From Cryptomeria japonica (taxonomy: Eukaryota; Streptophyta; Pinopsida; Cupressales; Cupressaceae), in assembly GCF_030272615.1 (NCBI RefSeq), contig NC_081408.1, forward strand, positions 306,428,450-306,492,449: a stretch of DNA of 64,000 bases, in the 5' to 3' direction. This document shows, one piece after another, positions 53,650-64,000 of the stretch (positions are counted from its first letter, which is position 1; each line of letters opens with the position of its first letter). Under the pieces are notes generated by a model. It saw nothing but the letters and a program-made list of their open reading frames with translations. It did not search any database and had not been told where the DNA came from. Both the position numbers and the translations under genes were made by a program.

Positions 53650-55130
53650 TGTAGACATATAAAAATGACCATATTCCTAAATGAATATTCAATGTTCATT
53701 TTATTCTCATTCCTCTATTTAGTTAAATCTAATTTAATTAAATCACCCACATTCTTCTATCTAATTAAATAAATTATTCAATTTATTTAGTTAAATTCAC
53801 TTAAGCCTTTTACATCATTTAATTAAATAAATCATTTTATTTAATTAAATCCCTTCTTCTTACTTTTAATTAAATTTACATTTAATTAATAGTTTACCCC
53901 AAATTGAATAAATCTAATTTATTTAATTTCCAATTAGCAACCAAATTGAAATAAAGCAATTTATTTTAATTAATCCTATTATCCCTCATCCACTTGCACT
54001 TTCCTACATCTCCCACTTGCCTCCTAAACCCTATTCCTAATTTCTTCTAGAATCCATCTAATCCTAATCAATTAACCCAAATCTATTCATTATCCCCTTT
54101 CCCTAAATTTGAGGAGGTCACTTCTCAAATTTGGAGTAAAGTCTTCTAAAAGCATTAAAGCATTTATCCATTCAACAAGCTAACTTGTTGAATACCCCCA
54201 AATTTGGAAGGACTTTTACAAATTTGTCCCCAAAGTCTTCAAACCATTAATGGTTAACTAACCCTTAGTGGCATGGTTGGAGAATTTTTTCCTAATTTAA
54301 CCTCCATCTAACCCAGGGGTCTCATCAAGCATTGATTGCTTTGACAATGGTTATTCCTTTAACCCTTGCACAAGAGTTCATCCCTTGGGTAAAATATTTA
54401 TCCATTGGATAACCCTGACCTAACCTTAACCCTTACCTTCTAAGGTAACCATGAGGTCTTATCAAGCATTTAATGCTTCTTTCATCTCCTCTCAAGTAGT
54501 CTTATGTTGACAATTGTCACCATTTCATTGGTGAAAATTGTAAACATGGATTGATAACTTTCAATCCTGACCCTTGATTAACTCCTTCAATCTTGACCAT
54601 CCATTGCCCTATTTTCACTATAAATAGAGCTCTCATTCCTCCATTTCAAAGATCCGTGCAAGCTTTTAGTATCTCATTTATGCTCAAATTTATCAATACA
54701 TCTAGCTTCTCTTTTTAATAGGAATTAATCTAATAAGCATTTTAGACTATTTCCTTTATCATTAGCTTAAATCATTAACTAGTATATCATATTAGGATAG
54801 CATTGTTACTAGCCTTATCATCTTATAATCTAGTTTACTTCATTTATAGAATCATGCATAGATAGGATGCATTTCATGGTAAAATTAATCTAAAGCATCC
54901 CTCGTTCTTGCATTCATCATCCCTAAGCCACTTTTCTCAGTGATCTGAGAGCAAAGGCATTGGCTTGAGGGACCTTATGAGATGAGAACCATGGAACCTA
55001 CCTTGGGAAGCTGAGTCATTCTTCATGACTCCATAACTTGCACCAAGAAGTCTCGTGGGTGTGTGGACAAGTCTCTTTGAGACCACATTTTCACATTTTG
55101 AGTTTCATAGACCCGCTTTTCCCACACACA
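53650..55130 (+). repeat. Gypsy-C 5' LTR
   Basis: 1,481 bp from TGTAGACATATAAAAATGAC to CCCACACACA. It shares both ends with the Gypsy-A LTR. The first 350 bp are full of TTTAATTAAAT-type words. A clear TATA box lies at 54619-54626 with CTATAAATAGAG, so transcription probably starts about 30 bp later. Confidence 0.88.
54619..54626 (+). promoter_or_regulatory. TATA box of the Gypsy-C LTR
   Basis: TATAAATA in the context ACTATAAATAGAGCTC, a near-ideal plant TATA box in the correct part of the LTR. Confidence 0.7.
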
Positions 55131-55134
55131 TTTC

Positions 55135-55160
55135 TGGCGCCCACCATGGGGCTCGACCCC
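55135..55160 (+). other. Gypsy-C primer-binding site (tRNA-Lys type)
   Basis: Begins TGGCGCCCACCATGGGGC four bases after the LTR and stays close to the complement of plant tRNA-Lys(CUU) for about 26 bases, well into the T arm. That is longer than the usual 12-18 bases. Confidence 0.85.
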
Positions 55161-57814
55161 ATTAATAAAATTGGTTTTTAAAAATAATCACTTTTGCAGG
55201 TACACAGGAAACAAGAATCAGTGCGTAGGGAACATCCCTTAGCACATCGGGTTAATCTTCCAGTGCATCCGGCTCACTATTTAACACATGGGACTCATTC
55301 CCCATCGTGTGTAGACCATATCTTAGCACATCATATTTCTAACATTTTCTTGTAGGTCTCGGCATGGGAGAAAAATAGAGCAACGCATTCGGAAAATAGT
55401 TCAACATATCGGGTTTGTCTGATAGTGCATCCTAGTTGTTTTATAGCTCGTACAGTCTATTCTGTAGCGCATCATAGACAAAGGTAAAATTAAAAAAATT
55501 GTAACCAAATTTGAAACTAGACTTGTTGAAGTCCACAAAATCCACAGATTTTTCTAACTATTTTACTTGGTATTTTGTAGGTTTTTTTGACAGTTTATTG
55601 CAGATGGGAGCTTAGTTTTATTTCTAGAATCCTAAAAAGTTTAAATTTTTACTAACTTATTTAAGTTAGTTATAATTTAGAGTTTTTTAAATATTCTTGT
55701 TGGATAAAATTTAACTCACTTTGTTTGGGCTTTAAAAAGAACCACAAAACAATCCTTTTTGCTTTTCCTAGGGAGACAAAATCTTCCATTGGGTTTTAAA
55801 CAGAACAAAAAGCAATTTTTCAAATTTTTGCAAGCAAAGGGCTTAAAAAGAACTTCACCATCCTTTGGTGCATAAAAGGATCCATTTTTAGTTTTTGCAA
55901 AGTAAAGAATCACACAACTCCAAAAGTCATTTGCAACTAAAGAGGGAAGATCTTCCCCTTTCAATCAATTTCTTTTGTTGACCAAACATTGCATTTATTT
56001 TGTTGACTAGGTTCCTTTTCAATAGATCGGAAAATCATTGCCTTAAAGGATAAGATAAACACCATGTTTTCATGCAGCAACATCTCCATATAGATTTAGC
56101 AAATCATTGCCTTGAAAGATAAAAAGAACTTTGTTTTCCTTATCACGAAAGTGGAAGGAATATGCTCTCCCCTTAACTAGGTGATCAAAAAGTCAGACCA
56201 CTCTTACGCTTTCAGTCATATAGTATTTAAATCCTTTAGCAGGCCTTCCTTCCTGAGGGGTTGAAAAACTATTAAAGCCATTTTTGGCCGGTGTGAAGGG
56301 AATGACCTAAGTGGGAAACAACTTTGAAGCCACATGTTCCAACCCACTATAATCAAAAGTGGAAAGTAACAAAAGTCCTTTTCAACGGTTACGGATAGCA
56401 ATTAGTCTTCCCCCAGTATCCTTGAGATACGTAAAGTCTTTGTTCTAAAGGTTGGGAAGCCTCCTAAGGGAGTTTATCACTGATGGCCGAATGGGAAGCC
56501 TGATTATGAACCTTAGCATAGAAACTTTGAGCCAAGTCAGTATCCAGACATTTGTAATATCATAGTGCAAGGGTGGGGAAGAATCTGCCCCCAAGATCGC
56601 TCACCATATATCTCCCAAGATAACTACTCAATTGTGAAGCAATTCACTTTGGGTTAACTTCTGTCAAAAGACAAAAAAATGGGCACCCTCTAGGGGGTGA
56701 CATGACTGTTTGAGCTGACGGAGTATCGAGACTAGTGGGCTATGGTATTACTTATGACCCTTGAATAAAGCATCTGACTGAATTTCTTGTTGTATCTAAA
56801 CCTATTGAAACATTGGGGATTTGAACACATCCTCACAAAAAATACACTCATTGTTTAGATTAAGCAAAATGGTTATCTCTTTGGTGTTGTGTCTTCATTT
56901 GTTACTTCAGAAAATCATCTATCAGCACTAAAACTCAAAGCAAAATTCCAAAAATCACAGAAAAGCAACCAAGTCAAACTATCAGGGCAGTTTAGCTTGT
57001 AATAGAAACCTCTTAGTGTGTAGAAACCATCTTTTAGCACATTAGACCTTCACCTTAGCGCATTAAGTGTAAACGTTAGCGTTTCATCAGAATCCAAAAC
57101 TAGCAGTTTCAAGTAGCCCTTTTTGAAAGTAGTTTAGCACGTTGGAGCATCAGCTTAGCGCATGGAAATCAAACCTTAGTACGTAGGGTTTAACAGTTAG
57201 CACATTGGCGGCCCATATTGGCGCGTAACCTTTTGAAAAAAGGCAAAATCAAAACAATCTAGTTAGCACGTAACAGGGGACAACTTAGCGCATGGAGTCT
57301 TTTTTCTAGTGCTTTGAGAACTTTCTATAGCGCATCATGTCTCTACTTTAGCGCATAGCCAAAACTAGAAAAAAAGAGGGCAAAATAGAAGTTATTTTTG
57401 AAAAATTTGAAAACAATTTTAGAAGCTTTCCTTCCTCAGCCTAAACTTCATCAAATAGAAAACCAAAAAAAGAGTATCAAAAACTATTTCCAAAGCAATT
57501 TTTCCATCAAACAAAGTTGTCCAAAATCTGAAACTAGTTGCAAGATAACACATCTCTCCTATCAAAATCAGGAAACCTCATCACAAGTATCAAACAGGGC
57601 CTTCAATCAAATGGATTTCTATTCCAAAACACACTTGTTTTAAAACTCCAAGTTGTCAAATCGACTTTCCATATCGGGAAAGCTTGTATTCCATATCATT
57701 TGACACACTTTGTCATGAGGGGGCATCTAAACCTTCATTTTGATAAAGTAAAACTTGAGTTTCCAAAACAAGCTAAACTAAATCCAAAACAAATCAAAAG
57801 AAACCATTAATCGC
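55161..57814 (+). other. Gypsy-C leader with two clusters of a TTAGCGCAT-like word
   Basis: Non-coding. Cluster 1 (about 55210-55475) has around 11 degenerate copies and cluster 2 (about 56990-57360) around 15 of a word of consensus TTAGCRCRT, often followed by GG. Spacing is mostly 20-30 bp. Between the clusters (55480-56985) there is ordinary sequence with no convincing frame. The word is absent from the Gypsy-A leader. Confidence 0.65.
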
Positions 57815-58207
57815 TTGTGCATGACTAATCCTCATATTCTGAGAAGAAAGAGTATTTATCATAACACTAAGTTAAAGAAACAACAACATAGTTCTTCAAA
57901 ACTTGCCAAAAGAAATAAGTTTTTATACATCAATTGCCAACTCTTCAAATCTCATCACACATTCCTTCATCATATACACTTCTATCTTCAAAACAAAACC
58001 AATGAATTTGACAAGGAACCATTGAGGAGTAGAGCATTCTATCAAAAATCAACATTCAGTCAACGCATAAATCAAGGAGGGAAGATCAATCTGGCCTTCT
58101 TTCGTGAAGAGTGCATCACTTACAACATACCCCGATTTGAACCACCAACCCTTAAGCAACACATCGAAGAGGATTTCATTCCCTTTGTCACAGAAAGCTT
58201 TTACTAG
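57815..58207 (+). pseudogene. Possible N-terminal extension of the Gypsy-C Gag
   Basis: A 130-codon frame (MCMTNPHILRRKSIYHNTKL to FIPFVTESFY) that ends at TAG 58205-58207 and is in phase with the Gag frame that follows. If that stop is a mutation, Gag began here or further upstream. It is basic and His/Ser-rich, with no known domain. It may also be chance leader sequence. Confidence 0.4.
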
Positions 58208-60400
58208 ATGCCTATTGTTACTCGCTTTGAACAAAACAAACAAAGCAAAATGCAACAGGAATCCAGCATGAATCAAAGATTATCAAATCCTTTCAAGGGT
58301 CTACATCTAGAGGACACTAAAATTACTGAGGAACTCCTTCAAGAGTGTCAAGAAAGTGCTTCATTTCAAAGGCTTGTGGAAAGGCTCATGGAAAATGACA
58401 AAGAAAAATATCTGCTCATGTTCACAAGCAAAGGAGTTAAACTTCCTGAAGATTTGGACACTGGCATTTTTGGAACAAGATCTCAACATTATGAATATCA
58501 AGAACAACAAAGAGAGGAAGAAGCCCATGACCCTGAACAAAACATACATGAGAAAAATATACCAGAACAGAACTTGCCCGAGCAAGATATCCCTAAGCAA
58601 AACATCCCTAAACCAAACATACCGTTCCACACACCATTTTAGTTGAGAACTACAACAAGGGAAGAACCCTTCCCTCGGCAAAATAATGCACCTTTGATTG
58701 CTCTCACTCAACAAATGAAAATGTTGCAAAAATAAATGCAAGACATGCAACAAGGGGCAATAGTACGGTACTCCTTAACTGAAATTTGTCCTTACCCTTT
58801 TGACAGACGATTGAACATGGTTCCTTATCCCCCAAACTTAGACATTCCCAAATTTGAGAAATATGATGGGAAAAGTGATCCTTGTGATCATGTGTAAGAA
58901 TTTTGTACAATGAGTCTAGAATTTGCCCATGATGACACCTATTTGATGAGGTTATTCCCAAGAAGCTTGGGAGGGAAAACAATGGAATGGTTATCCAATA
59001 TCACACCTCTTGTCAGATCATTCAATGAATTAGTCAACAAATTCATAACTCAATATTCCTATAACATTCAACACACTATCACCATGTTATATGTTTGTAA
59101 CACCAAATAAAAAACAATGAAATATTCATGGTATTCCTTCAACGTTCGCGGTGTATGGTTTCAAGATATCCTCAAGATGTGCCTTAAAAGGAAAAGATGG
59201 AGATTTTCATCAACAACTTGAATAGTGAGATGAGTTACATACTCAAACTTCAATGCATACCATCTTTTGCCAAGTTAATTGAGAATGGCATCCAAGTAGA
59301 AGAAGCATGTGTCAAGAAAGGAACATTAAAATTCTTCAAAGAAGGCACAAGTTCATCCAATTACAACAACCAAAACAACAATAACTTAGACAAGTCTAGA
59401 TTCTGGACCAAAAACAAAAACACTGGGAATGAAGGAGGCAATGAATCTAATGATCCAAAATCCAAGCAACCTGTGCTCGATCCCAAAGGTGCTAACCAAG
59501 GCACTAACACTTATGCACCACATACCAATCAAGATCAACTCAACACAAACAACACCAACAATACCCAAAACAATAACACCAATCGAGGACCTAATCCAAA
59601 CTCGCGAGGTAATGCAAACAACTTTCCAAAATGCATTTACACACCACTAGGGCAATCAGTTGAGTCAGCATTCATAGAACTCCTAGCAAACAAAATTATC
59701 TCCCTACCAGCAATCAACAACTTTGAACCACAAATCAAACCACCCTAGTGGAATGAGTCACACTTTTGTGATTTTCATCGCAACAAAGGTCATCAAACAA
59801 ATGATTGGAAGAGACTGAAAAACATTGTTCAAGACATGATTGATAGGGGCGATTTGACAGTTGATGGTCTCAAGACAAATGGTGACCATGGAGCCTTTAA
59901 GAATCCTCTTCCCAACTACAACAAGGATGGAGCTTTAACCTCGAATGATACACATGGGGCTCATGTCAATCACATATATAATAACACCATCAATCATATA
60001 TCAGTAGAGGATAATCAAGTAAACATCGTCACAATCAGAGACAAGCGTGAACATAAATTTGTCAACGTAACAACCAGAGCTCAAAAATATGTCTTAAAAG
60101 GGCATATGTTAATGGCAAACACCATACCAAAAATTCAATATGATCTAGCTAGTCAACTGCGCAATACTTCTTCTCAAATATCTATACTGGAGTTGCTAAA
60201 ACTTTCACCAAAACACAAAAACATATTAGAACAAGCGTTACTAGAAGCAAATATACCTCAAGATCTGGATGCTGACAAATTCCAAGCCATGGTAGCTCAT
60301 ATGATAGGGCCTCATAACCTTACTTTTTCTGAGCATGATAATATCTCATTGATCCATCCACACAATACTCCACTCCACATTGAAGTCTTGATCTACAAAC
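58208..60400 (+). pseudogene. Gypsy-C Gag, broken
   Basis: 58208-58642 has LERLMEND-type helix (QRLVERLMENDKEKYLLMF), KLPEDLDTG and a short tandem repeat of the type ExNIP near 58536-58630. After a stop come the capsid block (MSLEFAHDDTYLMRLFPRSL, TMEWLSNITPLVRSF, QYSYNIQHTITML; 58910-59110), a damaged 90 bp, then 59197-59748 with an Asn-rich tail and YTPLGQSVESAFIELLANK. The knuckle remnant HFCDFHRNKGHQTNDWKRL near 59760 has Trp in place of the last Cys. 59836-60405 continues to PLHIEVLIYKH, just before the protease. Stops at 58640, 58735, 58896, 59109 and 59746. Confidence 0.88.
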
Positions 60401-60800
60401 ATTGAGTCAAAAGAGTATTAATAGATGGAGGAGAAGGACTCAATATCTGTACCCTAGAACTTATCTGTGCATTAGGCTTCTCTGAGCAATCTATTGATCC
60501 ACGCAAAAATATCACTATCAAAGCATATGATGACAAAGAGAGATCATCCAAAGGAATAGTAATGTTGCCAATTCAAGTAGGACCAATACAAAAGGACACT
60601 ATGTGCCAAGTCTTAGACATAGACCTCACATACAATATCTTATTGGGTCGACCTTGGATACATGAAATGCAAGCAGTACCTTCTACTTATCATCAGTGTG
60701 TTAAGCTCCCCTACAATGGGCAGAAGATTTATATATCAGCAGATCACAATCCTTTTGAACATTGTAATGCTATGGGGGCAGCCCAAGACAACTTGGTTCC
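60401..60800 (+). pseudogene. Gypsy-C aspartic protease
   Basis: A TGA near 60405 precedes VKRVLIDGGEGLNICTLEL, the active site, with Asp-Gly-Gly where Asp-Ser/Thr-Gly is usual. The frame continues into 60562-61425 with VLDIDLTYNILLGRPWIHEM and STYHQCVKLPYNGQ, the conserved C-terminal block. Equivalent to 9740-10375 of Gypsy-A, which has the same Asp-Gly-Gly. Confidence 0.87.
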
Positions 60801-61425
60801 ACATAATAGAGAAAAACAGAGTAACTCAGCATCAACTCTTCATCAAGAAAAGTCTACATCACTATCTATGGATTTCAACCAGAAGATGAAAATCAAAGAG
60901 CAGGGCATGGGAGAATACTCTTTGGAGCCATTATGTTTAGACAACTTACCAATATCACCTAAATCTCATAGGCTACCTTTGGCATCAACACATCAAGCGA
61001 CACAAGCCATCACCAAGTTTGATGGCAAATTTATTCAACTAGGCACTCTAGCACATGAATCAGAGGAGAAGGACATCCTTAGTTGGTTGTACAAGGATGA
61101 GGAAGAAGATAGAGCAGCTACTGTGGAGGTGGCTATACCAACACACCTGTATGGAAAAGGTTACCTAATCATGCAACGAATGGGATACCATGGCAAAGGA
61201 CCTATCGAAAAGTGTCAGGAAGGCATCACAGAACCATTGGATCCTCCTTCACAATTCAGTAAAGACAAAAAAGGATTGGGCTATGAAATCACTCTACTGC
61301 CAAAGAAGATACCACACAAATACCAAAAACCTCAGTGGAAAGAAAAGAAGAAATACAAGGAGGACTCCTGGCAGGAAGCACTATTTGAGTCAACGGAGAC
61401 AATACATAAAGAACGTGAAAATTAG
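60801..61425 (+). pseudogene. Gypsy-C G-patch-like domain
   Basis: The open frame 60562-61425 carries on after the protease. Near 61140-61280 it has YGKGYLIMQRMGYHGKGP, EGITEPLDPPSQ and KKGLGYEI, a G-patch-like arrangement, then a basic tail (KYQKPQWKEKKKYKE). It ends at TAG near 61425. G-patches bind RNA or activate helicases; the same domain follows the protease in betaretroviruses, so a role in reverse transcription is plausible but not shown. Confidence 0.62.
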
Positions 61426-62370
61426 GAACAAAAGCAATATCAAAGGTAGCCTATCAATCAAAAGAAGGAAGCATCTACTCCAGAAGCACATCATATTCAA
61501 GAACCAATATCCAAAAAAGAGGAATCACCTCCTAGTAACATCATTCCTCCCCAAGGAGAGATACTATATGAAAAAATGCAAAGAGTGCAAGCAGGATCTG
61601 ACACAGAATCAGAGAAAACTATCAAACTTGTATCAATCATCAAAAACCCATTCTCACCCTACAACATACCAGTCCACAACACTGCCAGAATCTGGGATAC
61701 TACCTCTGAGACTTATTCCAATGAATATGAATGGGGCAGTTGTTCTAATGTTACTGAAGATATTTGTGCAAATGATAGTCATACGCCCATCTCTCAAGAA
61801 GAACGCGGCACAAAGTCTAGACCACTTGAATTTGGTCCACAAAATATCTATGACGCTAAGGAAAATGAGCAGCGACATTATGAGCAAGTCTATACGGAAG
61901 ATGATACCATCGAAGACCTTGACAAAATCCTTAACTTCTTTAACACCTGGGCCAATCACAATGATACCTCCATCCTGACACTTACAACAGCTAAGCTTGA
62001 TCCACCTAACGACCCCTTACCACTTGTCTTTCCTGACCTCATAGACTAGGACGAACTTGAAACTCATGATATACCAATTTTCCCAAATGATGAATCCATC
62101 ATCCATTACTTATGTACCGTTAACCCGGAAATAGACTCTACCAGTGAACAAAGTAACAACATCTGCAATCAGGGGAGTGCCAAGTCTCTTAGTCGCAAAA
62201 ATGAACAAAATAAAAGATCTACTTCTGAAAACCAGTCAATGGCAGCAATAGATCATAAAAAAGTAAAAATAAAGGACACATCTGAAGGTGAAAACCTTTG
62301 TAAGGCACCTAAAGATGGGAGACTTGACACTCTTCCCAAGAATTATCATGAGCGATAACCTATATTGATT
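61426..62370 (+). pseudogene. Gypsy-C linker before reverse transcriptase
   Basis: 61576-62049 (157 codons) is acidic and polar, with ARIWDTTSETYSNEYEWGS and ending NDPLPLVFPDLID. From 62050 to 62364 the same type of sequence continues (DGRLDTLPKNYHE) with a stop near 62358. It has the same landmarks as Gypsy-A and -B, and no catalytic residue. Confidence 0.78.
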
Positions 62371-63645
62371 GAGCCCACTCAATCAATCAACATTGGTACT
62401 ATAGAAGCAACCAAAAATATACACCTTGCTCAATCTTTCATAGAGGAAGAAAGATCAGAATTTATCAATTTTTTCAAAGAAAAGCAAATCAACTTTGCTT
62501 GGTCATATGCAGATATGCTCGGGATTGATCCACAATTAATCATGCATCACTTATCCATTACTCCAGGAGCTAATCCAGTCAAGCAAAAATTGTGAAAGAT
62601 GAATCCACATGTGGCACTCATGGTTAAAACGGAGCTAAAGAAACTATTAGATGTCAGATTCATTCAACCTATTAACTATGCTGAATGGATTTCCAACATT
62701 GTCCCAGTATCAAAACCAGATGGCAGTATCTAAATATGCACTGATTTTAGAGATGTCAACAAAGCCTATCCCAAGGATGACTTTCCTTTACCTAGTATCG
62801 ACATAATTGTGGACCTCACAGTAGGCCATGCAATGCTATCACTAATGGATGGTTTTTCAGGCTATAATCAAATCAAGATACTCCTGGAGGATCAAGATAG
62901 AACATCATTTACCTATCCTTGGGGAAAATACTGTTGGAATGTCATGCCTTTTGGCTTAAAGAATGCAGGAGAAACTTATCAATGAGCCATGACAAGAATC
63001 TTTCATGACATGATGCATACCTTCATGGAGGACTATGCGGATGATTTACTAGCCAAATCATTCACTAGGGCAGAACATTTAAGCATCTTAGGAAAGATTT
63101 TTGATAGATTGGAAAAATTCCAAGTTAGGCTCAACCCTAAGAAGTGCATCTTCAGGGTTACCTCAGGCAAATTACTAGGCTACATAGTTTCAGCTAAGGG
63201 TATTGAAGTGGATCTAGCAAAGGTACAAGCCATTATGGAGATGCCACCACCAAAGAACATCAGCCAGCTTAGATCTCTACAAGGATGGCTCCAATCAATC
63301 AGGCGATTCATCACTCAATTAGAAAATAAAAGTCTCCCATTCAATAATTTGCTACATAAAAATGTACCATTCAAATGGGAAGCCAAATGTGCAGAATCAT
63401 TTTATCAAATCAAGCAGTATCTAATGAACACACCAGTTCTAGTACCACCAATAGCAAGGAAGCTACTCATTCTCTACATTTCAATAATAGATATATCACT
63501 AGGGGCATTGTTAGCACAAGAATATCAACAAGGCAAGGAACGAGCTATATATTACATCAACAGTACATTAAATGGATATGAACTCAACTATACATTCATT
63601 GAGAAAGCTTGCCTGACAATGGTATTTGCCTCTCAAAAGTTCTGA
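62371..63645 (+). pseudogene. Gypsy-C reverse transcriptase and first RNase H
   Basis: Single frame. Blocks: FAWSYADMLGIDPQLIMHHL, LKKLLDVRFIQPINYAEW, CTDFRDVNKAYPKDDFPLP, LSLMDGFSGYNQIKI (first catalytic Asp), MPFGLKNAGETYQ, EDYADDLLAKSF (YADD, 63033-63044), LNPKKCIFRVTSGKLLGYIV, ILYISIIDISLGALLAQ and INSTLNGYELNYTFIEKACL (RNase H). In-frame stops are TGA at about 62593, 62983 and 63643, each where CGA (Arg) is expected, and TAA near 62732. The active-site residues are intact, so this copy is only lightly damaged. Confidence 0.92.
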
Positions 63646-64000
63646 CATTACATGCTAGTGCATACAATCAAGCTCATAGCAAAAATTGATCCTCTCAAAT
63701 ATTTACTCAGCAAAGCAGCTCTTACAGGCAAATTGGCTAAATGGGTCATGATTCTCAATGAATTTGATAGCCACTACACAGAGCGATGAGCTATCAAAGG
63801 ACAAGCAATTGTAGATCAACTAGTTGAAGCACCACTACTTGGAAAACAACTTATGGAGATCAAATTTCCAGATAGAGATGTTCTTGCTATTTCCACCAAA
63901 CAATGGACCCTATACTTTGATGGATCCTATATTCAACATGGCTCAGGTGTTGGCATTCTATTCATCACTCCTGAAGGGCACACCATACAAGATCATATAG
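63646..64000 (+). pseudogene. Gypsy-C tether and start of second (archaeal-type) RNase H
   Basis: Continues in frame after the TGA at 63643: HYMLVHTIKLIAKIDPLKYL, AKWVMILNEFDSHYTE, one more CGA-to-TGA at about 63788, AIKGQAIVDQLVEAPLLG and then WTLYFDGSYIQHGSGVGILF near 63903-63962, the first Asp block of the second RNase H that marks Tat elements. Cut by the window edge. Confidence 0.88.

Larger units (their letters stand above)
53650..64000 (+). mobile_element. Gypsy-C: Tat-type Ty3/Gypsy element, runs off the right edge
   Basis: 5' LTR 53650-55130, tRNA-Lys primer site, a leader of about 3 kb, Gag, protease, G-patch-like domain, linker, RT, RNase H and the start of a second archaeal-type RNase H at the window edge. 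Integrase and the 3' LTR are outside. It is the best preserved Gypsy copy here: RT to RNase H is one frame from 62365 to 64000, with about five or six nonsense codons, four of them CGA to TGA. Confidence 0.92.

Noticed and set aside
61190-61978. Plus-strand frame of 262 codons overlapping the Gypsy-C G-patch and linker
   Set aside because: Out of frame with the conserved G-patch and linker landmarks; Lys/Arg/Ser-rich shadow.
1-64000. Host genes, tRNA or rRNA genes, CRISPR arrays, bacterial or organellar insertions
   Set aside because: Looked for on both strands; all long coding signal belongs to retroelements, and I saw no cloverleaf, rRNA signature or regular spacer array.

Overview
This window is plant nuclear DNA, and everything I can assign in it is transposable element. 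I see no host gene, no tRNA or rRNA gene, and nothing bacterial. The retrotransposon families are plant-type: Ty1/Copia elements primed by initiator tRNA-Met, and Ty3/Gypsy elements of Tat type with dual RNase H, a G-patch-like domain and a tRNA-Lys primer site. The deep nesting and heavy decay suggest a large repeat-rich genome, plausibly a gymnosperm; the species is not determined.

Layout. (1) 1-29240, a nest on the minus strand. Gypsy-B (from 22206 rightwards) is oldest. Gypsy-A (7471-22205) landed in the second RNase H of Gypsy-B. Gypsy-A was then hit by N1 (plus strand, 12561-19237, target duplication GATCA) and by E0, a Copia-like LTR. E0 was split into 1-506 and 7094-7470 by Copia-A (512-7088, duplication GATCT). 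A solo LTR (24334-25647, duplication ATTTT) sits inside Gypsy-B. (2) 29241-36278, mostly unassigned AT-rich DNA with two LTR-like starts, microsatellites, two strong hairpins and one short GC-rich island. (3) 36279-64000, plus strand. Copia-B is fused through its 3' LTR to N2; N2 is cut by Copia-C at 46607; Copia-C is cut by Gypsy-C at 53650; Gypsy-C runs off the right edge in its second RNase H.

The most interesting content is the N family (N1 and N2). These LTR elements have a normal tRNA-Met primer site, polypurine tract and LTRs but no protease, integrase or reverse transcriptase. They carry ORF1 (coiled coil followed by four CCHC knuckle units, like the C-terminal half of the Copia-C Gag) and ORF2, about 1,140 codons, of a family I do not recognise. 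Two diverged copies share this layout, so it is a family trait and not one chance deletion. They presumably depend on enzymes from Copia relatives such as Copia-A, -B or -C.

Other structure: a hairpin just before the 3' end of every Copia or N LTR seen complete there, with a constant C-rich loop and covarying stems; a second polypurine-like motif 170-195 bp before the true one; about 26 degenerate copies of a TTAGCGCAT-like word in the Gypsy-C leader; and nonsense mutations that are mostly CGA to TGA or CAG/TGG to TAG, as expected from decay of methylated repeats. All coding regions are broken; boundaries inside decayed elements are approximate. Judgements of similarity were made by eye.
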